A stretch of 14,396 bases of DNA, taken from the NCBI GenBank assembly GCA_039029515.1, contig JBCCFX010000093.1, positions 1 through 14,396 of the forward strand. Direction: 5' to 3'. The stretch comes from JBCCFX01 sp039029515. GTDB taxonomy: Bacteria > Planctomycetota > Phycisphaerae > Phycisphaerales > SM1A02. Made by a program: the position numbers and the translations under genes. Shown here piece after piece: positions 7,017 through 14,396 of this stretch. A model generated the notes under the pieces. The model saw only the letters and a list, made by a program, of their open reading frames with translations. It had not been told where the DNA came from and searched no databases. The number at the start of each line of letters is the position of its first letter. Positions within the stretch are counted from its first letter, which is position 1.

Positions 7017-8816
7017 ATGTCCGCATCTTCGGCATCGATTGATGGCTCCGGCTGTACGCTCCGAATTCAGTCTCTTCTCATCGCCGCCATCGCGGTGCTC
7101 GTGTGTATCGTTCCAACGCAGGCAGACACCAGCACATCTACGTCCAAGTCCGATCCCGTCGCCGACGACCTTCGATCGTACTTTGATGACTGGGAAACCC
7201 AGGGCACCGGACTCGGCCCCTGCTGCTTCGATGATGGCACCTGCGATGACATTCCCCCGCCGATCTGCCTGATCGTCGGCGGCAATCCTGCAAGCATCAT
7301 CGGTGAAGGCTCGTGCTTCGTTCCGGGCACGTGCGCACAACCTGGTGCGTGCTGTCTGCCAACCGGACTGTGCACACCAGGCGCAGAGGCAGACGGCGAA
7401 GACTGTGTCGCCATGGGCGGCGTCTACGCCGGACCGGATACGACGTGCAGTACGACCGTGTGCCCGTTCCCGCAGTGCCCATCTGGTGGCAGTTGCTTTG
7501 TCGAGAATGGCACGGAGGGCTGTAATGACACATCGTGTTGCAATCTCGTCTGCAATACTGATCCATTCTGCTGCGCCGTTGAATGGGACCTAACGTGTGC
7601 AAACCTCGCGACAGCGCAGTGCGATACGCCTTCAGCATGCGGATTGCCTGATGCCGGGGATTGCGGCGCGAACAATGGCACGCCCGGCTGCAATGATCTC
7701 AATTGCTGTTCCGCCGTCTGTGCGAAGGATCCATTCTGCTGCGAGACGCAATGGGATCTCATGTGCATCAGTGAAGCCGTTGCGACGTGCGGGATCCCCA
7801 CCGGTGCGTGCTGCTTCGGTAGTTCATGTGACGTCTTGACGCCGGAATTCTGCACCAGCGTCGGCGGCATCTTCATCGGGATCGATGCCGGGTGCTTCCC
7901 GTCGACCTGCACCGGTGCGTGCTGTCTTCTTGATGGAACATGCGTGACGACCACGGCGCCCGGTTGCGCCGGCTTCTTCCAGGGCTCGGATTCGAATTGC
8001 CTGACGACCGCGTGTCCGGAACCGGGCGCATGCTGCCTGCCGAGTGGCGCGTGTTTTCAGGATTCCAGTGTGCTCGGCGATGACTGCAATGCCGCCGGCG
8101 GCTTGTACCAGGGACCGGACACGGCGTGCGGCTTCGTCGCATGTCCGAACGATGCCTGTCCCGGCCAGGGCGCATGCCTTGTCGGAGGGTTCACGCCCGG
8201 CTGTCAGAACGAAGCGTGCTGCGGCACCGTGTGCTCGCTCGATTCCTTCTGCTGCAATGTGGAATGGGATGACATCTGCGCGGCAGATGCGCGTGATACG
8301 CCCGCGTGTACGATCCAGCGATTCCCTGCGTGCGCGACGCTCGCCGGTCTGTGCACATCTGCGAACGGGACGCCCGGTTGCAGTGACTTCGATTGCTGCA
8401 CGACGGTGTGCGAAGCCGATCCGTTCTGTTGCGACACCGAATGGGATGCCATTTGCGTCGCCAACGCCGCGCAGACCATCGAGTGCGGCTACACCGGTTC
8501 AGCCTGTTGCGCTCCGGACGGCACATGCATCGAAGGCTTCGGTTTCGCCGGCTGCGAGAGCATTGGCGGGACGTTGCTGCTGGAGACCTCGTGCGAGCTC
8601 GCCGGCTGCGTACCGTGTCCGTGGGATTGCACGCCCGCTCCGTTTGGTAACGGCGTGGTCAATGTCGACGACCTCGTGAAGGCGATTACCGCATTCGGTT
8701 CCAGTGATCCGGATTGCGACAACGCACCAATCAACGGCGATGGCACGTTCGGGAATGGCGTGATCAACATCGATGATGTGATCGGCATCATCAACATGTT
8801 CGGCGATTGCCCGTGA
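7017..8816 (+). CDS. Secreted Cys-rich repeat protein with dockerin-like C-terminus
   Basis: Predicted 599-residue exported protein of unknown function. Residues 1-36 form a signal peptide (hydrophobic core 17-32, likely cut after PTQA). A short acidic/Ser-Thr linker leads into a block of Cys-rich repeats of two kinds. Type A (about 37-43 residues) starts GACC, has a central GG and ends CxxxxC; I count six. Type B (about 48-60 residues) has the core NGTxGCxDxxCCxxVCxxDPFCCxxxWDxxC; I count four, in two tandem pairs. The order is A A B B A A A B B A. The very regular cysteines suggest a disulphide-stabilised extracellular fold. Residues after CPWDC (534 on) form a dockerin-like duplicated segment with VNVDDL and INIDDV. 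Such proteins are, as far as I recall, characteristic of Phycisphaerae-like planctomycetes. It may be a surface, adhesion or scaffold protein; no catalytic domain is visible. A terminator follows, so it is probably monocistronic. Confidence 0.82.
   Translation: MSASSASIDGSGCTLRIQSLLIAAIAVLVCIVPTQADTSTSTSKSDPVADDLRSYFDDWETQGTGLGPCCFDDGTCDDIPPPICLIVGGNPASIIGEGSCFVPGTCAQPGACCLPTGLCTPGAEADGEDCVAMGGVYAGPDTTCSTTVCPFPQCPSGGSCFVENGTEGCNDTSCCNLVCNTDPFCCAVEWDLTCANLATAQCDTPSACGLPDAGDCGANNGTPGCNDLNCCSAVCAKDPFCCETQWDLMCISEAVATCGIPTGACCFGSSCDVLTPEFCTSVGGIFIGIDAGCFPSTCTGACCLLDGTCVTTTAPGCAGFFQGSDSNCLTTACPEPGACCLPSGACFQDSSVLGDDCNAAGGLYQGPDTACGFVACPNDACPGQGACLVGGFTPGCQNEACCGTVCSLDSFCCNVEWDDICAADARDTPACTIQRFPACATLAGLCTSANGTPGCSDFDCCTTVCEADPFCCDTEWDAICVANAAQTIECGYTGSACCAPDGTCIEGFGFAGCESIGGTLLLETSCELAGCVPCPWDCTPAPFGNGVVNVDDLVKAITAFGSSDPDCDNAPINGDGTFGNGVINIDDVIGIINMFGDCP
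7215..8615 (+). repeat. Protein-level Cys-rich repeat block (6 type A, 4 type B)
   Basis: Diverged tandem repeats in the coding sequence of the secreted protein. Type A units begin GPCC/GACC/SACC; type B units carry DPFCC (once DSFCC) followed by a W-D-x-x-C ending. The nucleotide copies have drifted, so the conservation is on the protein (cysteine pattern), not recent DNA duplication. Confidence 0.75.
8616..8813 (+). other. Dockerin-like C-terminal domain of the Cys-rich protein
   Basis: Two copies of a short G-N-G-V-x-N-x-D-D-[LV] motif (NGVVNVDDL and NGVINIDDV), each followed by a hydrophobic helix ending in FG, as in type I dockerin-like tails. The calcium loops are incomplete: acidic residues expected at the loop start are partly replaced (F-G-N-G), so calcium binding is uncertain. 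In planctomycetes such tails recur on many exported proteins and may serve anchoring or sorting rather than cellulosome binding; that is inference. Confidence 0.6.
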
Positions 8817-8870
8817 CAGAATTGTGGGTCATGGATTCTGCACCCTGACGCTAAACCGATGCACAAAACA

Positions 8871-8899
8871 ACAAGGCCGCCCCGATCGGGCGGCTTTGT
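8871..8899 (+). terminator. Hairpin terminator, probably bidirectional
   Basis: ACAAGGCCGCCC (8871-8882) pairs with GGGCGGCTTTGT (8888-8899) over 12 positions with one G-U, around a 5-base CGATC loop. A short T-rich stretch (CTTTGTT) follows on the + strand, and on the - strand the stem is followed by TTGTTTTG. It can end the Cys-rich gene rightward and the tRNA transcript leftward. Confidence 0.75.
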
Positions 8900-8927
8900 C
8901 TTTGTTCCGTCAACGGTGACGTTGAAG

Positions 8928-9001
8928 TGGGCCATACTGGACTCGAACCAGTGACCTCACGGGTGTGATCCGTGCGCTCTAGCCAGCTGAGCTAATGGCC
9001 C
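8928..9001 (-). tRNA. tRNA-Val (anticodon CAC)
   Basis: Full 74-base cloverleaf on the - strand. The acceptor GGGCCAT/ATGGCCC is a perfect 7 bp stem with discriminator A. The D arm is GCTC/GAGC. The anticodon stem CACGG/CCGTG encloses the loop ATCACAC, giving anticodon CAC (+ strand 8965-8967), which reads GTG valine. The variable region has 5 bases; the T arm is ACTGG/CCAGT with loop TTCGAGT. CCA is not encoded (CTTC follows the discriminator), so it must be added enzymatically. It lies 47 bases downstream of the GTPase stop on the same strand. Confidence 0.92.
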
Positions 9002-9048
9002 CGAGTCGCGAAGTATAGCAGATGATTCCACACGGGCGATGCCTGCAG

Positions 9049-10491
9049 TCAACCCGAGGCTGAACCGTTCGTTGACGCCGAATCCTCGTTCGTGGGCCGC
9101 TCGCTCGACGCCGCCGTGATGGCATCGTCCAGCCAGCCGGTGAGTTGGGTCACCGCGGCCACGCGGGCCGGATCCGTTCGTCCGGTCATCCCCGCAGCCC
9201 CGAGGTTGGACCAGTGCCGATGCAGTCGCGCTAGCCTCAACGGTTCCGGCAGCGACTTCGACGATCCCACGTCGCGTATCGCGAGCTCGACCGGCTCCAT
9301 CGCCGCATGACCTCGTCGTAGCAGCGCTCGCACCAGCCACGTCTGGCGCGCCAATACAATGCGCAATGTGCTCTCCGCACAGCGAATGTCAGAACGCCCG
9401 CGCATGCGATCAACCAGCCGACGACCGTGGGCGCGCGTGCCTTCGTACGCCGCACCCAACGCAGCGCCAAGTGCGGTACCGGTGCCCAGCGTCAGGCCTG
9501 CGGAGAGAATATCGACCGACAAACCGATCATCGCACCGGTCGCCGCTGACCGCCCCGCTTTCCACCCGAGCACCCGAAGCGCATCGGGGCTGAACAGATC
9601 CAATCCCCAGTGCGCATTCTCGATCGGCAACTCCGCCGCTCGACAGTCATCTTCCCGAAATCGGAAGAGCTGAAGCAGCGCCCGAACTGCTTCGGCTTCA
9701 CGTTCACGAATCTGTTCCTGAACACGGCGCGATGTCGCATCGAGCTCCTCGGTGTCACGCGTTGATGCGGTCTCGCTGAACGCCGCCACATCGACGAGCA
9801 TGTCCGCAACAAGTTTCGAAGCGCCATGCACCAGCTTCAATCGTTGTGCTTCGCGATCCCGAATCACCGCATCGATCGTGGATCGATAGGAGTCCACGAG
9901 CGTGCCAACCTTCTCAAAGAGGCGGCGCTCACCGTCATCATCAACGACGACCGTGTCGAACTCGGCCACCGCATGCAACGCTGCACGCGCAAGCTGCTCT
10001 CGCCATTCGGTGACCCGATTGTCCTCGGATGCCACGAAGTTCAGCACCGGCACGACCGGCCGCGCACATCGGGAGAGGATCTCCAGCTCATCGCGATGCT
10101 TGCCGAGCACACGTTCGCGAGCATCAATGACGTACAGCGCCACATGGCTTGCGAGCACCTGGCGCAGTGTCTTGGCTTCCTGCGCGTACGTCGTTCGCGC
10201 TGCATCGCCCTGGAGGAACGAGTCGATCTGCGCGAGACCATCCGAGTGCGATTCCGACTGCGTATCAAGATGCTCCAGCAGGCCGATCGAATCCTCCAGT
10301 CCCGGCGTGTCGTACAACTCCAGCATCGCCTGCCCGTTGATGAGTAGCGACACACCTTCGACATGCCGCGTGACCGCAGGACGATCTGACACTTCCCCAA
10401 GCGTCGTATTGCGCGTGAGCGTACGCAGCAACGAGGTCTTTCCCGTATTCGTATGACCGACAATCGCGATGCGCAGGAGTTGATCAGCCAT
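9049..10491 (-). CDS. DUF3482-like GTPase
   Basis: Predicted 480-residue TRAFAC-type GTPase. The P-loop GHTNTGKTS sits at 12-20, TRHVEG at 41-46 covers the switch I side, and ELYDTPGLED at 58-67 is the G3 motif. The G4 position (VPVLNFVASED, 147-157) lacks a classic NKxD, as I recall for DUF3482 proteins. KTLRQVLASHVALYVIDARE (107-126) and FDTVVVD (178-184) are further family-like blocks. A helical middle (about 205-285) leads to a Gly/Ala-rich hydrophobic stretch at 316-349 that could associate with membrane. Start 10491 is chosen because it places MADQLLRIAIVGH right at the G domain and overlaps the upstream DUF2868-like stop by 8 bases; the frame extends to 10617 but inside that gene. Known co-occurrence of DUF2868 and DUF3482 (from memory) supports a two-protein membrane GTPase system of unknown role. 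Confidence 0.8.
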   Translation of the reverse strand: MADQLLRIAIVGHTNTGKTSLLRTLTRNTTLGEVSDRPAVTRHVEGVSLLINGQAMLELYDTPGLEDSIGLLEHLDTQSESHSDGLAQIDSFLQGDAARTTYAQEAKTLRQVLASHVALYVIDARERVLGKHRDELEILSRCARPVVPVLNFVASEDNRVTEWREQLARAALHAVAEFDTVVVDDDGERRLFEKVGTLVDSYRSTIDAVIRDREAQRLKLVHGASKLVADMLVDVAAFSETASTRDTEELDATSRRVQEQIREREAEAVRALLQLFRFREDDCRAAELPIENAHWGLDLFSPDALRVLGWKAGRSAATGAMIGLSVDILSAGLTLGTGTALGAALGAAYEGTRAHGRRLVDRMRGRSDIRCAESTLRIVLARQTWLVRALLRRGHAAMEPVELAIRDVGSSKSLPEPLRLARLHRHWSNLGAAGMTGRTDPARVAAVTQLTGWLDDAITAASSERPTNEDSASTNGSASG

Positions 10492-12703
10492 GGTGCGATC
10501 CACCATGTGAGCCGGCATCCGATGCGCGCACAAGATCGACGCGATGTCGACATTCATCGAGATACCGATCGATCGTCCGCGCATCGTTGAGCACGATCGA
10601 TTCGTGCTGTTCGGCAATCACCGCATCGAGTGCCGCCGTGATGGCCGCTTCACCGTTCCCCTGAAACTCAAACACGATCGCCGTGACAAGCGCGGCATGA
10701 ACCGCATCGCTCAGATCGCGCTCATCGACACGATCGTCGGTATCCTTCGCCTTGGCTGATGCAGGCATGACCGCGGCAATAGCAGCGCCAAGGCCGGACC
10801 ACGCGGGGAGCGAAGCGATCGCCACCGGGGCTATGAACGATGCTGCGGCAGCGCAACTCAGCGCGCCGGCAAGCGCGCCAATCCCGAGCCATCGCGGACT
10901 GGTCCGCAGTCGAGGTGGCAGCATATCGCTCAGCCGTGATGCGCTCTGACGTAATCCGTCGACCGCTGTTTTCGGATCGGCGATCGCGTCACCGAATGCG
11001 GCATGCCATTGCGTTGCTTCCGATCGGTAGATCTGTGCGATCTCTCGATGCAGTGCGAGTTGAGCCGCATGGTCAGGTGTGGTATTCCAGGCGGCGGACT
11101 GCATTCGGATAACGTCCAGCGCACGATCGATACGTCGATCATCGCCGCCTGCTTCGCCGTGCACACCGACGGCGGCACCCAACTGTCGCGCGGAGTGATC
11201 GGTGAGATGATCCAGATCGATCTCCACGACGTGATCACCAGACATGCCGGCATCACGGGCGACCGCATGCCAATCATCGAGTCGCTGGTGCATCGACATG
11301 CCGGTTGCGCGCTCGCGGAGCGACTGGCCGGCGGTCAGCACGAGGACGACCGGACGTCCGCCCAGTTCCCGCAACTCATGGAGAAAACGCTGCACGCCAC
11401 GGTCAGGCGTCGTCGCGAGCGACGCGACGACGACGATGGCGCGCGGTGCATCGGTCGCATCGCGAATCTGTGTATAGACGCGATGACGATCATCGCGCGT
11501 CGACACGAACCCGAGATCGAGCCAACGAACGCCGTGCACCGATGGTGGCCAATGCCGGCCAGGCTGGTCGAGTTCATACCCAAGAATCGCAGGCATGCCA
11601 TCAGATGCCGTCGCGGACGGCAGTGCACTGTCGGCTGACTCTGGACGTGCAATTGTCGATTCCTCATCCGGGTCGACGACGCCGAGATGCCACGATTCAG
11701 GCATGAGCAGCGCACGCAGTCTGTGTGCATACGGCGATTCGAGATCGAGCGTCGCGCGCTTCGATGCATGCCGGCGTCGACCAAAGCAGAATGCGGTGAG
11801 CAACAGACGAGGCGCAAAGCCGTAGAGGACGATGCTGCCGACGATAAGACCGGACCATGGCCGGCGCGATGTCGCGATCACCGATGGATCGCCCGGCCAT
11901 TGACTCGATCGAATCTGATCTTCCGTCGGGACCGCGAAGCCGAGTTGCTCGGGCAACCAGCCAAGTCCACGAGTCGCGGGCACGTAGATGGCGTCAGGAT
12001 CATCGGAAAACAGCGTGGTTTCCCAAGCGAACGTGTAGTGGCGCGTACTCAACAGCAGCATCGCGGCGATCAATGCACCAATGTTGAACGAAAGCCAGGT
12101 CGCGTGGCTGATGGAACTGAGCGTCCACACGCCGGACCGACCAACGAGCCAACGGCGCCCGAGTGCTTCTGCGGCAGCAATATGCACGGCATCACGGCGA
12201 AGCTGACGACCAACCCATCGCGCTGCCGTCAAGACAATGGCACCAAGCGATCCACTTGCGACCGCGCGCGGCCGCACGATCATCACGACACACCAGACGA
12301 TGAGCAGCACCGTCTGCAGGAGCAGCGCACTGCCGAGGACCAGGAACGCATTGCTCGGTTCATCGCCCGGCCGTCCGAGCGCGGTGCGAATCGTTGCCGC
12401 ACCGGCGAGCGCGCCGAGTCCCATCGCGATGCTCGCCATGATGACAAACATACGTTGCGTATCGTGCAGCGCAACGCGAAGTCGCGGAGATGAATCAAGC
12501 GCTTCAGCTCGGGCAACGATCCGCGATTCGAGATCATCGCCGCCATCACGACCGACTTCGGCCGCGCGAGGATCATTGATCAGCGCCGCGCCGTCGTGCT
12601 CAAAAGCGCGCACGGCTTCGGCAAGCAATCGATCGCGACGACGCAACACGCGACGACGTGGTGACGAATCAGCCGCGGATGAAGAACGGTCAGCGGTGGT
12701 CAT
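10484..12703 (-). CDS. DUF2868-like membrane protein, partner of the GTPase
   Basis: Predicted 739-residue inner-membrane protein. Residues 17-80 are a charged helical region (RRRDRLLAEAVRAFEHDG) typical of the DUF2868 start. Four membrane segments are visible at about 85-105, 119-143, 201-220 and 285-307. A large cytoplasmic part follows, in which AIVVVASLATTPDRG and RPVVLVLTAG resemble a nucleotide-binding-like alpha/beta domain without a P-loop. A second hydrophobic Ala-rich stretch (LGIGALAGALSCAAAASF...) lies near the end. ATG 12703 is preferred to an upstream GTG (12751), although neither has a strong Shine-Dalgarno. It overlaps the GTPase start by 8 bases and lies 75 bases after tatA on the same strand. 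The exact family call rests on topology plus the GTPase partner. Confidence 0.72.
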   Translation of the reverse strand: MTTADRSSSAADSSPRRRVLRRRDRLLAEAVRAFEHDGAALINDPRAAEVGRDGGDDLESRIVARAEALDSSPRLRVALHDTQRMFVIMASIAMGLGALAGAATIRTALGRPGDEPSNAFLVLGSALLLQTVLLIVWCVVMIVRPRAVASGSLGAIVLTAARWVGRQLRRDAVHIAAAEALGRRWLVGRSGVWTLSSISHATWLSFNIGALIAAMLLLSTRHYTFAWETTLFSDDPDAIYVPATRGLGWLPEQLGFAVPTEDQIRSSQWPGDPSVIATSRRPWSGLIVGSIVLYGFAPRLLLTAFCFGRRRHASKRATLDLESPYAHRLRALLMPESWHLGVVDPDEESTIARPESADSALPSATASDGMPAILGYELDQPGRHWPPSVHGVRWLDLGFVSTRDDRHRVYTQIRDATDAPRAIVVVASLATTPDRGVQRFLHELRELGGRPVVLVLTAGQSLRERATGMSMHQRLDDWHAVARDAGMSGDHVVEIDLDHLTDHSARQLGAAVGVHGEAGGDDRRIDRALDVIRMQSAAWNTTPDHAAQLALHREIAQIYRSEATQWHAAFGDAIADPKTAVDGLRQSASRLSDMLPPRLRTSPRWLGIGALAGALSCAAAASFIAPVAIASLPAWSGLGAAIAAVMPASAKAKDTDDRVDERDLSDAVHAALVTAIVFEFQGNGEAAITAALDAVIAEQHESIVLNDARTIDRYLDECRHRVDLVRASDAGSHGGSHHG

Positions 12704-12778
12704 GAGTGAATGAGGATTCGGCGGCGTCCGATGACGTCGACGAACCGACACCCGGACGCCGGGAGGCGTCGAGCGGGA

Positions 12779-13099
12779 TCAGGCGGAACTGCCACTCTCG
12801 GTCGTACTGGGGGTGTAGGGATTCTCGGTCTCGCCACCCACGCGAGCCGAAGGCACGTCGCCCCGACGCGCGGGATCGTTCGGCAGGGCGCGGGACTCGT
12901 TGGAGACCTCGTCGATCTCGTCCTTGACGTCCTTGAGGCCCTTCTTGAACTCGACGATTGACTTGCCCGCGCTGCGACCGATCTCCGGAAGCCGACGGCC
13001 GAACAGCAGCAGGCCGATGACGAGGATGATGATCCACTCGCCGCCGCCTGGCAGACCGAAAATGCCCAGCGATGTCGAAACTGCGTCCATGAGCACCAT
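12779..13099 (-). CDS. tatA: Sec-independent protein translocase TatA
   Basis: Predicted 106-residue pore-forming subunit of the twin-arginine export pathway. A single N-terminal membrane helix (EWIIILVIGLLLFG, 21-34) is followed by the FGRRLPEIGRSAGK hinge and amphipathic helix (33-46), then KKGLKDVKDEIDE and a polar, disordered tail. FG-x-x-x-LPE and the short length fit TatA/E better than TatB. The start at 13099 is supported by AGGAAGGA 8-10 bases upstream; a longer frame to 13180 would add 27 polar residues before the membrane helix, atypical for TatA. No tatC is in the window, so the Tat genes are scattered here. First gene of the leftward unit with the DUF2868/GTPase pair. The 147-base gap to the divergent mltA-like gene should hold both promoters, but none is clear. 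Confidence 0.9.
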   Translation of the reverse strand: MVLMDAVSTSLGIFGLPGGGEWIIILVIGLLLFGRRLPEIGRSAGKSIVEFKKGLKDVKDEIDEVSNESRALPNDPARRGDVPSARVGGETENPYTPSTTESGSSA

Positions 13100-13246
13100 C
13101 TTGGACTTCCTTCCTATGGAGGGCGGAGACCCTTCCATGATTGTACCGTCCCCATCGGGCCGCGTCCGCACTGATCTCATGTCTTGCGCGGATGCCTGCC
13201 GATGAGCCCCTCGGAGCGTTGTACGGAACTACGGAGCCCGACATTC

Positions 13247-14320
13247 ATGCGTCACACCTGCCATGTGCTTCTGGTGGTCGCGACGGCCTGCCTGTTCATC
13301 GGATGTCAGAAGCAGACCGCCACGACAGAACCCATGACGTCCGAGAATCGCCCGGATTACAGCCGGGAATTGCCGCCGGGCCAGTCCGCGCTCCGGCTCA
13401 TCACCGATCCTCGGCGTTATCCGGACCTCGGCGAAGCCTTCCGCAATCGCGATGTCTTCGTGCTCGATGCCATCGATCGCAGCCTTGGCTGGTTCGAGAA
13501 GCCATCCAGCAAGTCGTTTTACCCATTTGAACAATTCACCCACGATCAGGCCTACGCATCGCTCCTCGCGATGCAGGAACTGCTCGCCTCATCGCCGGAT
13601 GAACACACGTTCATCGGCGAGTTCATGCAACGGTTCAACGTCTACGAGTCCGTCGGCTGGGATGGTTCAGGCACCGTGCTGTTCACCGGCTACTACGCGC
13701 CGATCTTCGAAGCGAGCCCGTTCCAGACGGCCGAATTCGATGCGCCGATCTATCGCCGGCCCGAGGACCTTGCGACCGATCCGCGCACGGGCGAACCGCT
13801 CGGACGTCGTCTGCCCGGCGGCGGCACCGCGCCGTATTTCACCCGACGCGAAATCGAAAAGACCGCGATGTTCGCCGGCAGCGAACTGTTCTGGCTCAAA
13901 GATCCGTTGTCGGCATACATCGTGCACGTCAACGGCTCCGCGAAGCTGCGCATGCCCGATGGGACGTCAACGTACATCGGCTACGCCGGCAAGACCGATC
14001 GCCCGTACACCGGACTCGGTCAGCTGATGATGGACACCGGGCGCATGACCAAGGATGACCTCAGCCTGCAAGGCATCCAGAAGGAATACCGGCGCAATCC
14101 GGGCCCGATCGAAGACCTCATCCTCAAGAACGACAACTACGTATTCTTCACGGAATACGAAGGCAGTTCATGGCCGGCGGGATCGCTTGGCGTGAAAGTC
14201 ACGCAGGAAACATCGCTCGCGACCGACAAGAAGGTCTATCCGCGCGGCGGACTGGTGCTCGTTGATACCAAGGCAATCACCTACAGCCAGGAGTCTTTTT
14301 TAAACAACAACTCAAAATGA
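13247..14320 (+). CDS. MltA-type lytic transglycosylase lipoprotein, C-terminally broken
   Basis: Predicted peptidoglycan lytic transglycosylase anchored in the outer membrane. Residues 1-20 form a lipoprotein signal (hydrophobic core 7-18, lipobox LFIGC with C20), and GGAG at 13233-13236 supports ATG 13247 rather than TTG 13184. MltA landmarks: TGYYAPIF (147-154), YRRPEDL (169-175), the FWLKDPLSAYIVHVNGSAKL run (215-234), GYAGKTDRPYTGLG (245-258), NYVFF (297-301) and SLGVKVT (313-319). The frame then reads GGLVLVDTKAI and, from about 14294, changes into a low-GC tail, giving SFLNNNSK and a stop. The C-terminal 3D domain with the catalytic Asp (E. coli D308) and the DTGG/GRxDLY motifs is missing. 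The true gene almost certainly continued; treat this as a truncated copy or assembly artefact. Confidence 0.8.
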   Translation: MRHTCHVLLVVATACLFIGCQKQTATTEPMTSENRPDYSRELPPGQSALRLITDPRRYPDLGEAFRNRDVFVLDAIDRSLGWFEKPSSKSFYPFEQFTHDQAYASLLAMQELLASSPDEHTFIGEFMQRFNVYESVGWDGSGTVLFTGYYAPIFEASPFQTAEFDAPIYRRPEDLATDPRTGEPLGRRLPGGGTAPYFTRREIEKTAMFAGSELFWLKDPLSAYIVHVNGSAKLRMPDGTSTYIGYAGKTDRPYTGLGQLMMDTGRMTKDDLSLQGIQKEYRRNPGPIEDLILKNDNYVFFTEYEGSSWPAGSLGVKVTQETSLATDKKVYPRGGLVLVDTKAITYSQESFLNNNSK

Positions 14321-14396
14321 AACACAACCCAAAGCTCTCGGCTCTACTCTTTCTCACCCCATAGCTTACATCGGTGGTTACTTTGTAACTCCAGTC
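14294..14396. other. AT-rich foreign-looking tail, probable chimeric end
   Basis: The last ~100 bases are visibly poorer in GC (about 40% by eye, against roughly 60% in the rest). They start with a T6/A3 run and carry several stops in all + frames. They do not continue the MltA reading frame. A short frame from ATG 14318 reads MKHNPKLSALLFL and soon stops. This looks like sequence from another genome joined at the contig end, or the edge of an insertion; the sequence alone cannot decide. Confidence 0.6.

Noticed and set aside
7215..8615. CRISPR array or DNA tandem repeat
   Set aside because: The repeats are protein-level only, differ at many bases, vary in length, and sit inside one open reading frame with a signal peptide.
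8928..9001. tRNA-Ile (GAT) or a + strand tRNA-His (GTG)
   Set aside because: Correct folding with T33 and perfect stems exists only on the - strand and places CAC at 34-36; GAT appears only if the loop is shifted out of register.
11687..12493. A 268-codon open frame on the + strand
   Set aside because: Arg/His-rich translation without domain features, antisense to the DUF2868-like membrane protein, which has coherent membrane segments.

Overview
The window looks like a piece of a Planctomycetota genome, most likely of the Phycisphaerae type and probably marine. The DNA is GC-rich with short gene spacing. It encodes a secreted Cys-rich protein built from repeated 'GACC...' and '...CCNxVCxxDPFCC...' units that ends in a dockerin-like tail, a protein style I associate with that group. 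This placement is an inference from gene content; there is no rRNA to confirm it.

Left part, + strand (12-5861): an NAD-binding RCK (TrkA-N/TrkA-C) potassium-channel regulatory protein, then a tightly packed run of five genes. These are a KdsC-like HAD phosphatase, a GatZ/KbaZ-family tagatose-bisphosphate-aldolase-like protein, a two-cupin mannose-6-phosphate-isomerase-like protein, a fusion of a nucleotidyltransferase with an APH/choline-kinase-like kinase, and a shikimate-dehydrogenase paralogue lacking the usual shikimate-binding serines. Three of the four junctions are ATGA stop/start overlaps. Read together, these activities (aldol chemistry, NAD(P) reduction, dephosphorylation, phosphorylation, NDP/CMP activation) look like a pathway for an unusual nucleotide-activated sugar or polyol. 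This is the best candidate here for an undescribed system. A WavE-like glycosyltransferase lies convergent to the run on the - strand and overlaps the end of the last gene by 89 bp.

Middle (7017-9001): the secreted Cys-rich repeat protein with a strong Shine-Dalgarno, then a hairpin terminator, then a tRNA-Val(CAC) on the - strand.

Right part, - strand (9049-13099): tatA, then a DUF2868-like membrane protein and a DUF3482-like GTPase that overlap by 8 bases; this looks like one transcription unit. Divergent from tatA is an MltA-type lytic transglycosylase lipoprotein on the + strand. Its reading frame is cut near position 14294, where the sequence changes abruptly to AT-rich, non-homologous DNA for the last ~100 bases. 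That looks like an assembly chimera or an insertion boundary rather than a natural C-terminus.
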